Part shown: one piece after another, positions 20,523-30,553 of the stretch | Position numbering within the stretch: the first letter of the stretch is position 1 | Layout of the letters: every line of letters starts with the position of its first letter | NCBI RefSeq assembly: GCF_002102355.1 | Contig: NZ_LQPT01000072.1 | Coordinates: forward strand, 111,184-175,183 | DNA: 64,000 nucleotides | Direction of reading: 5' to 3' | Source of the DNA: Mycobacterium sherrisii | Lineage (GTDB): Bacteria > Actinomycetota > Actinomycetes > Mycobacteriales > Mycobacteriaceae | Notes under the pieces: generated by a model | Database searches by the model: none | Seen by the model: the letters and a program-made list of their open reading frames with translations, nothing else | What the model was told of the DNA's origin: nothing | Made by a program: the position numbers and the translations under genes

Positions 20523-21890
20523 ATGTCGCGCCATCGCGTCGTCATCATCGGTAGCGGATTCGGCGGGCTGAATGCGGCCAAGGCGCTCAAGCGCGCCGAC
20601 GTCGACGTTGTGCTCATCTCGAAGACGACCACGCACCTGTTCCAACCGCTGCTGTATCAGGTCGCAACCGGCATCTTGTCCGAGGGTGAGATCGCCCCGG
20701 CCACCCGGCTGGTGCTGCAGCGGCAAAAAAACGTGCAGGTGCTGCTCGGCGAGGTCTTCGCCATCGACCTCCAGGCGCAAACGGTGACATCGAAGCTGAT
20801 GGGCATGGAGACCGTGACGCCATTCGACAGCCTGATCGTGGCGGCCGGCGCCCAACAGTCCTACTTCGGCAACGACCAGTTCGCGACCTACGCCCCCGGC
20901 ATGAAGACCATCGATGACGCCCTGGAGCTGCGGGGCCGGATCCTCGGCGCGTTCGAGGCCGCCGAGGTCACCGACGACCCCGCCGAGCGGCAACGCCGGC
21001 TGACCTTCGTCGTCGTTGGCGCCGGCCCCACCGGCGTCGAGGTGGCAGGACAGATCATGGAGCTCGCCCACCGCACCCTCAAGCAGGCGTTTCGCACCAT
21101 CGAGCCTCGCGACTGCCGGGTGATCCTGCTCGACGCCGCGCCCGCGGTGTTGCCGCCGATGGGCGAAAAGCTAGGCCGCAAGGCGCAAAACCGGCTGGAA
21201 AAGATGGGCGTCGAGGTCCAGCTCAACGCGATGGTCGACGACGTGGACTACATGGGCCTGACGATCAAAGAGAAGGACGGCACCAAACGCCGCATCGAAT
21301 GCGCGTGCAAGGTGTGGGCGGCCGGAGTTCAGGCCAGCTCGCTGGGCAAGATCATCGCCGAGCAGTCCGACGGCACCGAGGTCGACCGGGCGGGGCGGGT
21401 GGTCGTCGAGCCCGACCTGACCGTCAAGGGACACCCCAACGTCTTCGTCGTCGGTGACCTGATGTCGGTGACGGGCGTGCCCGGGATGGCCCAGGGCGCG
21501 ATCCAGGGCGCTCATTACGCCACCGACCGCATCAAAGAGATCGTCAAGGGCACCGACGACCCGGCCACCCGCAAGCCGTTTAGCTATTTCGATAAGGGCA
21601 GCATGGCCACCGTCTCCCGATTCAGCGCCGTCGCCCAGGTCGGCAAGCTGGAATTCGGCGGCTTCATCGCCTGGCTGGCCTGGCTGGGCCTGCACCTGCT
21701 TTACCTGGTCGGCTTCAAGAACCGGTTCACCACCGTCGTGGCCTGGCTCATCACCTTCCTGGGCGGTGGCCGCAGCCAAATGGCCATCACCACCCAGATG
21801 ATCTACGCCCGGGTGGTCACCCAAAGCTGGATGGAAGTGCAAGGAGCACTAACCCAAGCCGAGCAAGCCGAGAAACAGGCGGCCGGTTAG
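20523..21890 (+). CDS. ndhA: Type II NADH dehydrogenase (NdhA-like)
   Basis: This 455-residue non-proton-pumping NADH:menaquinone oxidoreductase acts at the inner face of the membrane. The first FAD Rossmann motif is VVIIGSGFGGLNAAKAL (residues 6-22), the NADH-binding motif is VVVGAGPTGVEVAG near residue 165, and the second FAD motif is NVFVVGDLM. C-terminal hydrophobic helices around WLAWLGLHLLYLVGF anchor it. Position next to metZ matches Mtb Rv0392c (NdhA) rather than the main Ndh (Rv1854c). GAAGGAG lies 4 bases before the ATG. Its stop overlaps the convergent metZ stop by 4 bases. Residues around the quinone site (AQGAIQGAHYA) are conserved. Confidence 0.95.
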   Translation: MSRHRVVIIGSGFGGLNAAKALKRADVDVVLISKTTTHLFQPLLYQVATGILSEGEIAPATRLVLQRQKNVQVLLGEVFAIDLQAQTVTSKLMGMETVTPFDSLIVAAGAQQSYFGNDQFATYAPGMKTIDDALELRGRILGAFEAAEVTDDPAERQRRLTFVVVGAGPTGVEVAGQIMELAHRTLKQAFRTIEPRDCRVILLDAAPAVLPPMGEKLGRKAQNRLEKMGVEVQLNAMVDDVDYMGLTIKEKDGTKRRIECACKVWAAGVQASSLGKIIAEQSDGTEVDRAGRVVVEPDLTVKGHPNVFVVGDLMSVTGVPGMAQGAIQGAHYATDRIKEIVKGTDDPATRKPFSYFDKGSMATVSRFSAVAQVGKLEFGGFIAWLAWLGLHLLYLVGFKNRFTTVVAWLITFLGGGRSQMAITTQMIYARVVTQSWMEVQGALTQAEQAEKQAAG

Positions 21891-23107
21891 CTCAGGGCCT
21901 GATCGATATCGGCGATCAGATCGTCGGTATTCTCCAGGCCGACCGAAATACGAACCACGCCGTCACCCAGTCCGATCGCGGCGCGCCCCTCCGGCCCCAT
22001 CGCCCGGTGCGTCGTCGTAGCCGGATGTGTGACAAGCGATTTCACGTCACCCAAGTTATTGGAGATGTCGATGATCCGGAGCTTGTCCAGCACCTGAAAG
22101 GCCCGGTCCTTGGCGGCATCGCCAGCTGCGTCCAGCTCGAACGTCAGAACCGTGCCGCCACCGGACATCTGGCGCTTGGCCAGGTCATGCTGCGGGTGCG
22201 ACGCCAAATACGGATAGCGCACCCAGCGCACCGCCGGGTGCTTCTCGAGGAACTCCGCAATGCGATGCGCCGAAGAGTTGGCGTGCTCCACCCGGACCGC
22301 CAGTGTCTCAAGGCCTTTCAGCAGAACCCAGGCATTGAACGCACTCATCGCGGGGCCGGTGTGCCGCATCAGCTTTTGCACCGGGCCGTCAATGTACTCC
22401 TGGTCGCCGAGGATGGCGCCGCCGAGCACCCGACCCTGACCGTCGATGTGCTTGGTGGCCGAGTACACCACCACGTCCACCCCCAGCGGGAAACCCTGCT
22501 GCAGCAGCGGGGTAGCAAAGACGTTGTCCAACACCACCTTTGCTCCCGCGGCGTGTGCGAGATCGGTGACCGCGGCGATGTCCACCAGCGACTGCATCGG
22601 ATTCGACGGCGTCTCGAAGAACACCGCCTGGGTGGGCACCGACAGCGCCTGCTCCCACTGGCCGAGGTCGTCGCCGTCGACGAAGACCGTGTGGACACCC
22701 CACCGCGGCAGGATCTCGTTGCACACCACGAAACATGACCCAAACAGGCTGCGCGCGGCCACCAGGCGATCGCCCGCGCCCAGCAGCGCGCCCAGCGAGG
22801 TGAACACCGCGGCCATGCCGCTGGCCGTGGCGAAAGCCGCCGGCGCACCCTCGATTAGCCGCAACCGTTCCTCGAACATCGACACCGTGGGATTGCCATA
22901 GCGCGAGTACACGTAGCGATCGATGTCACCGGAGAACGACTGCTCGGCCTCCGCCGCGGACGGATAGACGTAACCGGAGCTCAAGAACATGCCCTCGGCG
23001 GTCTCGTCGAATTCCGACCGCAGCAATCCCCCGCGCACGCCGATCGTGGCTTGGCCGACTCCGTCGGGAAGTGCCTTCGGAATCCGCACCGATGGTTTGT
23101 CCGTCAT
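21887..23107 (-). CDS. metZ: O-succinylhomoserine sulfhydrylase
   Basis: This 406-residue PLP enzyme of the Cys/Met metabolism family is identical in length to Mtb MetZ (Rv0391). It makes homocysteine from O-succinylhomoserine and sulfide. SRYGNPTVSMFEERL and ATASGMAAVFTSLGALL bind cofactor, VVYSATKHIDGQGRVLGG contains the PLP lysine, and SGGGTVLTFELD lies in the C-terminal domain. The ATG at 23107 was chosen because it gives the family length; the open frame continues upstream without homology. The rhodanese gene precedes it by 7 bases, forming a sulfur-related pair. Confidence 0.97.
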   Translation of the reverse strand: MTDKPSVRIPKALPDGVGQATIGVRGGLLRSEFDETAEGMFLSSGYVYPSAAEAEQSFSGDIDRYVYSRYGNPTVSMFEERLRLIEGAPAAFATASGMAAVFTSLGALLGAGDRLVAARSLFGSCFVVCNEILPRWGVHTVFVDGDDLGQWEQALSVPTQAVFFETPSNPMQSLVDIAAVTDLAHAAGAKVVLDNVFATPLLQQGFPLGVDVVVYSATKHIDGQGRVLGGAILGDQEYIDGPVQKLMRHTGPAMSAFNAWVLLKGLETLAVRVEHANSSAHRIAEFLEKHPAVRWVRYPYLASHPQHDLAKRQMSGGGTVLTFELDAAGDAAKDRAFQVLDKLRIIDISNNLGDVKSLVTHPATTTHRAMGPEGRAAIGLGDGVVRISVGLENTDDLIADIDQALS

Positions 23108-23114
23108 CGCCGAC

Positions 23115-23525
23115 TCAGCCCTGCTTCCAAGGCAGTCCGACTGCGCGCCAACCGGATTCACCGCGGTGGGCCTGCGCGTTAAGGTGACCCTCAAAGCCGT
23201 CGAGCACGTTGTAGGACGGCGTGATACCCGCATCGGTCGCCACCTCGGCGGCTCCGATGGACCGGTTGCCGGAGCGACACAGGAAGACCACCGGGCCCGA
23301 GTCGGCCGGGATCCGCTCCTTCAATTCGGCCAAGAAATTCTGGTTGGGCTGGCCGGCCGATGTGGTCCACTCGATGAAGACCGTGTCTCGGCCCAAACTG
23401 GACAAATCCGGCACTCCGACGAAGCGCCATTCGGCCTCGGTGCGCACGTCGACCAGGACCGCCTGAGGGTTGTCGCTGAGCAACTTCCACGCCTCGAGCG
23501 GAGTGATGTCTCCCGCGTAGCTCAT
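23115..23525 (-). CDS. Rhodanese-domain sulfurtransferase (Rv0390-like)
   Basis: This 136-residue single rhodanese domain has AVLVDVRTEAEWRFVGVPDL at the start and the active-site cysteine in VVFLCRSGNRSIGAA. It matches Mtb Rv0390 in size. Such proteins carry persulfide sulfur from thiosulfate or other donors. Being 7 bases upstream of metZ in the same direction suggests that it delivers or handles sulfide for homocysteine synthesis, although this is inferred. It starts 10 bases downstream of the end of the PurT homologue and is probably in the same transcript. Confidence 0.93.
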   Translation of the reverse strand: MSYAGDITPLEAWKLLSDNPQAVLVDVRTEAEWRFVGVPDLSSLGRDTVFIEWTTSAGQPNQNFLAELKERIPADSGPVVFLCRSGNRSIGAAEVATDAGITPSYNVLDGFEGHLNAQAHRGESGWRAVGLPWKQG

Positions 23526-23535
23526 CCGGGTGAGT

Positions 23536-24660
23536 CTAGTGGCGGCCCTGCAAGACCGCTGTGGCCGCATCGCGCGCGCGGTCTCGCGCGGCCGCCACAT
23601 CCGGGGCGGTGGCCAGCGCCACGCCCCGCCGCGGTTGCGGCCCGCGATCGAACACGCGCAGGTCGGTTTCCGGGATGGCCAGCGCCGCGGTCAGTGCGGG
23701 GGCGGTGCCTGCCGGACGAATCAAGCGGGCGGCGGCCGGTGAGATCATCAGCGCGTCCACCGGCAACCCCAGGATCGCGCGGGCTTGCTGTTCGATCGCC
23801 GAGATGCGCTGACTGCGCAGGGTCACCCAGGCGCTCTGCGGCAGCACCGCGCTGATATCGGAGAAGTACACCTCGTCGCCATGGATCATCAGTTCGACGG
23901 CGAAGACGCCGCGGCCCCCCAGCGCGTTGACGATGCGGGCCGCGATCGACCTGGCCGCGTCGAGCGCGGCCGGGCTCATCTTCTGCGGCTGCCAGGACTC
24001 CAGCACGTCGGACTCGGCGCGGCGATGCCCGATCGGCGAACAGAACTCGATCACCGGACCGGCCGGTCCCGCGGTGCGGATTGCGAGCAGCGTGACGCAA
24101 ACCTCGACCTCGACCACGGTTTCGGCCAGCACGCGCGGTGGCTGGTCCTGTCCGACCGCGCGATGCCAGGCAGCGTCGACCTCGTCCGGCCCGGACACCA
24201 CGGACCGCTCCCCCACCCCGCTCACGGACTCGACCAGCATGGGATATCCGCCGTGCGCGGCGACCGCGCGCAACTCGTCGACCGAACCGACGAACCAGAA
24301 CGGCGCGGTCGGCAGGCCCAACTGATCGGCGGCCAGCCGGCGCAACGCCTCGCGGTCGGTCGTCAGACGCACCGTGCGCGCGTTCGGTACCAGCTCGGTC
24401 GCGCCCTCGGCCGCGCGCCTCTCGAGGGCCTCCAGGGTCGCCGCCGACACCGCCGAGGTGGCGGTCACCACGACATCCGGGCGTAACTGCTCGATCGCGC
24501 TCGCGACCGCGTCGGGGCCGGCGTCGGGATGCTCGTGCACCTGTGCGCCGAGGCGCCGCAGGGCGATGGCGAGCTCCCCGCTGAGCTCGTCGGAACCCAG
24601 CAGCAGCACGCGCGGCCCGCCGATGGGCGCGCGCGGTCCTTCGGTCACGCCGTCAGTCAC
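23536..24660 (-). CDS. purT: PurT-like ATP-grasp protein with eroded active site (Rv0389-like)
   Basis: This 374-residue homologue of formate-dependent glycinamide ribonucleotide formyltransferase 2 has the position of Mtb Rv0389 (about 419 residues). VLLLGSDELSGELAIALRRLGAQV, LAADQLGLPTAPFWFVGS, PVIEFCSPIGHR and ESWQPQKMS identify the family. Key parts are missing. The ATP-binding lysine region, KPVMSSSGKGQ in canonical enzymes, reads VESVSGVGERS. The metal-ligand segment, SEVSPRPHDTG, reads SDISAVLPQSAW. Part of the N-terminal domain is also shorter. The gene is open with normal codon use, so the protein is presumably made but is unlikely to catalyse the standard reaction. Confidence 0.82.
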   Translation of the reverse strand: MTDGVTEGPRAPIGGPRVLLLGSDELSGELAIALRRLGAQVHEHPDAGPDAVASAIEQLRPDVVVTATSAVSAATLEALERRAAEGATELVPNARTVRLTTDREALRRLAADQLGLPTAPFWFVGSVDELRAVAAHGGYPMLVESVSGVGERSVVSGPDEVDAAWHRAVGQDQPPRVLAETVVEVEVCVTLLAIRTAGPAGPVIEFCSPIGHRRAESDVLESWQPQKMSPAALDAARSIAARIVNALGGRGVFAVELMIHGDEVYFSDISAVLPQSAWVTLRSQRISAIEQQARAILGLPVDALMISPAAARLIRPAGTAPALTAALAIPETDLRVFDRGPQPRRGVALATAPDVAAARDRARDAATAVLQGRH

Positions 24661-24685
24661 CAGCTAAGGATAGGTGGCGGGCGCG

Positions 24686-26715
<2,030 letters not shown>

Positions 26716-26778
26716 TTACGCCTGCTTATTGTGGTCCAGCCGGGGACCCACCCTATCTCAGCAGGTTGCGAGGAGCTC

Positions 26779-27441
26779 ATGAATATCGCCGCCGACACGT
26801 CTGGCGTGGCGGTGTTGCGGTTTGGCGGGCGACGGCTGCCCGGGTCGCTGCGAGGGCTGCCGATCCATCGGGTCGAAAGCGCGGCCGCCACAGCGGCTAT
26901 CGACGCCGCCGTCGGGCCGTATCGTCGGTTGGTCGTGCTCGGCGCCGACAGTGATCTGGCCGCCGTGCTGAGCCGGCTGCTGCGCGCCGAACGCCTCGAC
27001 GTCGAGGTCGCCTACGTGCCGCGCAGCCGCACCCGGGCGACCCGGATCTACCGCGCGGCGGCGGGCCGTCGGGCGGCGCGACGCGCCCGGCGCGGCACGG
27101 CCCAGCGGGTCACGCTGGTGCGCGACGAGACCGGCGCCGTCATCGTGGGCCGGGCCGGGTGGCGGCCGCCGGGCGGCGAGCACCGCCTGCGGGGCGAGGC
27201 CGTCGCCGACGACACCGTGCTATTCGACGGCGACGTCACCGGCGCGGACGTCGAGCCGACGCTGTCCATGCCGGGCCTGCGGGCCTCGATCCGCCGACCC
27301 TGGCGGCGGTGGATCACCGGGCGCGCCGTCCAGCTGGGCAGCACCGGCGCCGTGGTGATCCGGGACGGGGTCACGGCGCCCCGTCCCGCGCGCCGGTCGA
27401 CGTTCTACCGTCACGTCGAAGGCTGGCTGCTGGTCCGGTAG
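26779..27441 (+). CDS. Conserved hypothetical protein (Rv0358-like)
   Basis: This 220-residue soluble protein is related by position and sequence to Mtb Rv0358, of unknown function. RLVVLGADSDLAAVLSRLLRAERLDVEVAYVP looks like a nucleotide-binding Rossmann-like half, reminiscent of the start of diacylglycerol/lipid kinase domains but without their GGDGT motif. The middle is very rich in arginine and alanine (RAAAGRRAARRARRGT). The C-terminal part resembles the lipid-binding sandwich of such kinases (FDGDVTGADVEPTLSMPGLRA), which is weak evidence. AGGAG precedes the ATG at 26779 by 4 bases. The next gene follows 9 bases later. Confidence 0.85.
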   Translation: MNIAADTSGVAVLRFGGRRLPGSLRGLPIHRVESAAATAAIDAAVGPYRRLVVLGADSDLAAVLSRLLRAERLDVEVAYVPRSRTRATRIYRAAAGRRAARRARRGTAQRVTLVRDETGAVIVGRAGWRPPGGEHRLRGEAVADDTVLFDGDVTGADVEPTLSMPGLRASIRRPWRRWITGRAVQLGSTGAVVIRDGVTAPRPARRSTFYRHVEGWLLVR

Positions 27442-27450
27442 TTTCGACCG

Positions 27451-28227
27451 GTGGACTCACACGGGCGCGCGTCGGTGCGGCCCAGCCCCATCTTCTTGGC
27501 TTTGATCGCGCTGACGGCAGCCGGCGGGGTGTTGGCCTGGCTGGCCGGGACGACCGTCCGCCCGATGGCCTACGCCGGGGTCTTTATCTTCGTGATCGCC
27601 GGCTGGCTGGTCTCGCTGTGCCTGCACGAGTTCGGCCACGCGGTGACCGCCTGGCGCTTCGGCGATCACGACGAGGCGGTTCGCGGCTATCTGACCCTGG
27701 ATCCGCGGCGCTACGCCCATCCCGGTCTGTCGCTGCTGTTGCCGATGGTGTTCATCGCGCTGGGCGGGATCGGCCTGCCCGGCGCCGCCGTCTACGTGCA
27801 CACCTGGTTCATGACGCCGACCCGCCGCACACTGGTCAGCCTGGCCGGCCCGACGGCGAACCTGGTGTTGGCGGTCCTGCTGCTGACGCTGACCCGGCTG
27901 TTCTTCGACCCGGAGCACTGGGTGTTGTGGGCGGGCGCGGCGTTTTTGGGCTTCCTGCAGATCATGGCGGTGGTGCTGAATTTGCTGCCCATCCCGGGGC
28001 TGGACGGCTACGACGCCCTGGAACCGCACCTGAGTTCGGAAACGCAGCGGGCCGTGGCGCCTGCCAAACAGTACGGCGTGTTCATCTTGCTGTTCTTGCT
28101 GCTGGCGCCGGTGATCAACCAGTGGCTGTTCGGCATCGTGGGCTGGTTCTTCGACCTGTCCGGGATACCGCACCTGCTCGCCAATGCCGGCAATTCGCTG
28201 ACCCGCTTCTGGAGTCGCTGGTTCTGA
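27451..28227 (+). CDS. Membrane-embedded M50 (site-2 type) metalloprotease, Rv0359-like
   Basis: This 258-residue polytopic protein has the intramembrane zinc-protease motif His59-Glu60-x-x-His63 (LCLHEFGHAVTAW) in its second hydrophobic segment and the partner motif LLPIPGLDGYD, with Asp185, near the C-terminus. About six hydrophobic helices are visible. No PDZ domain is present, placing it in the compact actinobacterial/plant EGY-like group. It corresponds to Mtb Rv0359. The GTG start lies 9 bases after the Rv0358-like gene, so the two are probably co-transcribed. Its substrate is unknown. Confidence 0.93.
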   Translation: MDSHGRASVRPSPIFLALIALTAAGGVLAWLAGTTVRPMAYAGVFIFVIAGWLVSLCLHEFGHAVTAWRFGDHDEAVRGYLTLDPRRYAHPGLSLLLPMVFIALGGIGLPGAAVYVHTWFMTPTRRTLVSLAGPTANLVLAVLLLTLTRLFFDPEHWVLWAGAAFLGFLQIMAVVLNLLPIPGLDGYDALEPHLSSETQRAVAPAKQYGVFILLFLLLAPVINQWLFGIVGWFFDLSGIPHLLANAGNSLTRFWSRWF

Positions 28228-28229
28228 CC

Positions 28230-28266
28230 TTGCCATATATGCGTTTTCATGCATATATTTGTCGGC
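28230..28266 (+). promoter_or_regulatory. CDF exporter promoter with inverted-repeat operator, leaderless start
   Basis: The -35 TTGCCA (28230-28235) and -10 TATATT (28254-28259) are 18 bases apart, and the -10 ends 7 bases before the ATG at 28267, indicating a leaderless mRNA. A perfect inverted repeat ATATATGC-N8-GCATATAT (28235-28258) covers the spacer and overlaps the -10. AT-rich dyads of this kind are typical sites for ArsR/SmtB metal sensors such as KmtR or NmtR. No such regulator gene is in this window, so it would act in trans. Confidence 0.72.
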
Positions 28267-29166
28267 ATGGGCGCCGGACACAGCCACACCCCAGCCGCGG
28301 ACAGGACCACCGCGGCTCGCATGATCCCTCGCATGGTCATGGCCGCCGGGATTTTGGCGACCTTCTTCGTGGTGGAGCTGACCACCTCCCTGGTGATCAA
28401 TTCCCTTGCGCTGCTGGCCGATGCGGGGCACATGCTGACCGACGTGGTGGCGGTGTCTATGGGGCTGACGGCCGTGATGCTGGCCAAGCGGGGCAGCACC
28501 TCCCCCGACCGCACCTACGGCTGGCATCGCGCCGAGGTCTTCACCGCGGTGGCCAACGCGGCGTTGCTGGTCGGCGTGGCGGTGTTCATCCTCATCGAAG
28601 CGATCGACCGGCTGGGCACCGGCGAAACGGTGCCCGGCGTCCCGATGATCGTGGTCGCGTTGGCCGGAGTGACCGCCAACATGGGGGTGGCGATGCTGCT
28701 GCGGTCGCACTCCGCGGGCAGCCTGGCGGTCAAAGGCGCCTACATGGAGGTCGTCGCCGACATCGTCGGCAGCCTCGGCGTCCTGGTCGCCGGCATCGTG
28801 ACCGTCACCACGCACTGGCCCTATGCCGACGTGGTAGTGGCCGTGCTGGTCGCGATCTGGGTGCTGCCCCGCGCCTTTTCGCTCGCGCGCGCGGCGTTGC
28901 GGATCCTGTCCGAGACGTCGCCGGCACACATCGACGTCGAGGAGTTGCGGGCGGCGCTGGGCGCCGTCGACGGCGTCACCGAGGTGCGTGACCTGCATGT
29001 GTGGACGCTGTCGCCGGGCAAGGACATGTGCACCGTGCACCTCACCAGCGCTGCCGATTCCGCGCGCGTGCTCAGCGCCGCGCGTGAAGTCCTGCACGAA
29101 CGGGGACTTGAGCACGCCACCGTCCAGGTCGAGAACGGCGAGGGTCGCTGTGCTGAGGAATTCTGA
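28267..29166 (+). CDS. Cation diffusion facilitator (metal exporter)
   Basis: This 299-residue CDF protein has six predicted helices and a C-terminal cytoplasmic domain (HIDVEELRAALGAVDGVTEVRDLHVWTLSPG). The N-terminus carries His5 and His7. The first half of the transport site is intact, His55-x3-Asp59 in LADAGHMLTD. The second half reads Glu161-x3-Asp165 (YMEVVADIVGS) where zinc transporters usually have His-x3-Asp, which may change metal preference. I chose the ATG at 28267 because of the leaderless promoter; the upstream ATG at 28249 lies inside the operator. No counterpart is present between Rv0359 and Rv0360c in Mtb, so this is an insertion. Confidence 0.92.
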   Translation: MGAGHSHTPAADRTTAARMIPRMVMAAGILATFFVVELTTSLVINSLALLADAGHMLTDVVAVSMGLTAVMLAKRGSTSPDRTYGWHRAEVFTAVANAALLVGVAVFILIEAIDRLGTGETVPGVPMIVVALAGVTANMGVAMLLRSHSAGSLAVKGAYMEVVADIVGSLGVLVAGIVTVTTHWPYADVVVAVLVAIWVLPRAFSLARAALRILSETSPAHIDVEELRAALGAVDGVTEVRDLHVWTLSPGKDMCTVHLTSAADSARVLSAAREVLHERGLEHATVQVENGEGRCAEEF

Positions 29167-29172
29167 GGGGTT

Positions 29173-29595
29173 TTAGAGCCCCAGCTCCTTGCGGGCCACC
29201 GGGTCGCAATCGTCGAGCAGGTCCAGGCAGCGTCCGTACTCGTCGACCTCGCCGATCGCGTCGGCGGCTCGGGCCAACGCGGCCACGCAGCGCAGGAAGC
29301 CGCGGTTGGGTTCATGCGAATACGGCACCGGCCCGAAGCCCTTCCAGCCATTGCGACGCAGTTTGTCCAGGCCGCGGTGGTATCCGGTCCGGGCGTATGC
29401 GTACGCGGTGATGGCACGGTCCTCGGCCAGCGCCTCCTCGGCGAGGGCCGCCCACGCCACCGACGCCGCCGGATGCGCGGCGGCGACGATGCCCGGATTC
29501 TCGTTTGCCGCCAGCTCGGCTTCCGCCTCGCTGTCGGCGGGCAGCAGGATCGGATCGGGTCCTAAAAGATCACCCATGGGTGTCATAAGTACCAT
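29173..29595 (-). CDS. DUF3151 protein (Rv0360c-like)
   Basis: This 140-residue soluble protein of the actinobacterial DUF3151 family is equivalent to Mtb Rv0360c (about 145). GDLLGPDPILLP at the N-terminus, HPAASVAWAALAEEAL, AYAYARTGYHRGLDKLRRNGWKGFGPVPYSHEPNRGFLRC and CLDLLDDCDP are its conserved blocks; the helices resemble a TPR-like fold. ATG at 29595 has a G-rich ribosome-binding site 8-9 bases upstream; an ATG at 29586 is the alternative. It ends 6 bases from the convergent CDF gene and diverges from the Rv0361-like gene. Function unknown. Confidence 0.9.
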   Translation of the reverse strand: MVLMTPMGDLLGPDPILLPADSEAEAELAANENPGIVAAAHPAASVAWAALAEEALAEDRAITAYAYARTGYHRGLDKLRRNGWKGFGPVPYSHEPNRGFLRCVAALARAADAIGEVDEYGRCLDLLDDCDPVARKELGL

Positions 29596-29618
29596 TCTGC
29601 CGTCCCCCCTCGGGTCGC

Positions 29619-29624
29619 TAAGCT
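29619..29624 (+). promoter_or_regulatory. -10 box for leaderless Rv0361-like gene
   Basis: TAAGCT fits TANNNT and ends 7 bases before the ATG at 29632, with no Shine-Dalgarno sequence in between. The gene is therefore probably leaderless. It sits in the 36-base gap between two divergent genes. Confidence 0.58.
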
Positions 29625-29631
29625 CCAACTC

Positions 29632-30435
29632 ATGCCTAACCCACCGGAGCCCAACCGCGGCACCACCCCGCCAGGTGCGGACCCGGGCGCGGAACAGGCC
29701 GAAGAGGACGCCACCGAGGCCTACCCGCTCGTCCCTCCGGACCCCGAGACCGAGACCGTGGTGATCGACAAGTCCGATCCCGCCGGCGCCCCCGGGACCG
29801 ATGCGGACCGGCAACAGGGCGAACGCCGCTTCACCGCGCCGGGCTTCGACGCGAAGGAGACGGCGATCATCGCCACCACTCCCGAACCGGCGACGGAAGT
29901 GTTCAACACCGCGCCCGGGCCGCCCCCGAAACCTGCTGTCCCACAGGCTATTCCAGGACGCGAGGGGAACAAGCCGCGCCCCGTGTCGCGAAACTTCAAC
30001 TGGGGCTGGGTGCTGGCGATCACGGTTATCGTGTTGGCCCTGGCGGCCATCGCCATCCTGGGCACCGTGCTGCTGACCCGCGGGAAGCACTCCCACGTCT
30101 CGCAGGAGGACCTGGTGCGTCAGACCATCCACAACTTCGACGTCGCCGTGCAGCGCGGGGACCTCATCCAGCTGCGCAGCATCACCTGCGGCACCACCCG
30201 CGACGGTTACGTCGACTACGACGAACGCTCGTGGGCCGAGACGTACCAACGGGTTTCGGCGGCCAAGCAGTATCCGGTGATCGCCAGCGTCGACCAGATC
30301 GTCGTCAACGGCCAACACGCCGAGGCCAACGTCACCACGTTCATGGCCTACGACCCGCAGCTGCGGTCAACGCGCAGCCTCGACCTGCAGTACCGCGACA
30401 ATCAGTGGAAGATCTGCCAGTCCCCCAGCGGCTAG
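29632..30435 (+). CDS. Membrane-anchored protein with extracytoplasmic domain (Rv0361-like)
   Basis: This 267-residue protein starts with about 120 disordered, proline- and acid-rich cytoplasmic residues. One transmembrane helix follows (about 126-147, WVLAITVIVLALAAIAILG), then an external domain of about 110 residues that looks like a cystatin/NTF2-like fold (VRQTIHNFDVAVQRGDLIQLRSITC). The external part has two cysteines (SITCGT and WKICQS) that may pair. It matches Mtb Rv0361 in layout. Such proteins are common in mycobacterial envelopes; the partner is unknown. Confidence 0.88.
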   Translation: MPNPPEPNRGTTPPGADPGAEQAEEDATEAYPLVPPDPETETVVIDKSDPAGAPGTDADRQQGERRFTAPGFDAKETAIIATTPEPATEVFNTAPGPPPKPAVPQAIPGREGNKPRPVSRNFNWGWVLAITVIVLALAAIAILGTVLLTRGKHSHVSQEDLVRQTIHNFDVAVQRGDLIQLRSITCGTTRDGYVDYDERSWAETYQRVSAAKQYPVIASVDQIVVNGQHAEANVTTFMAYDPQLRSTRSLDLQYRDNQWKICQSPSG

Positions 30436-30452
30436 GCAGCCCCGGCCCGCCG

Positions 30453-30505
30453 AGCGTGAAGACATCTTCACGCTGGGCGCCGAGAGTGAAACTAACTTCA
30501 CGCTC
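30453..30505. repeat. Double inverted repeat (GAGCGTGAA family) between convergent genes
   Basis: Two consecutive palindromes share the same half-site. AGCGTGAAGA-CA-TCTTCACGCT (30453-30474) has perfect 10-base arms. GAGAGTGAA-ACTAAC-TTCACGCTC (30482-30505) has 9-base arms with one mismatch. They lie between convergent Rv0361-like and fba genes, where a bidirectional terminator is expected, though no T-tract follows. The shared half-site suggests a dispersed intergenic repeat type distinct from the GTTGAGTGTG family. Confidence 0.65.
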
Positions 30506-30509
30506 GAAC

Positions 30510-30533
30510 GGCCAGCCGGCCAGCCGGCCAGCC
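30510..30533. repeat. Three tandem copies of GGCCAGCC
   Basis: An 8-base unit, GGCCAGCC, is repeated exactly three times just downstream of the double inverted repeat and about 20 bases before the fba stop codon. Such a short tandem could vary in copy number between strains. Confidence 0.7.
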
Positions 30534-30553
30534 TGGCAGAAGGGGCAGAAGGC

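Noticed and set aside
27457-29115. A 552-codon minus-strand frame across the M50 protease and CDF genes
   Set aside because: It is histidine- and glutamine-rich shadow sequence opposite two genes with intact catalytic or transport motifs.
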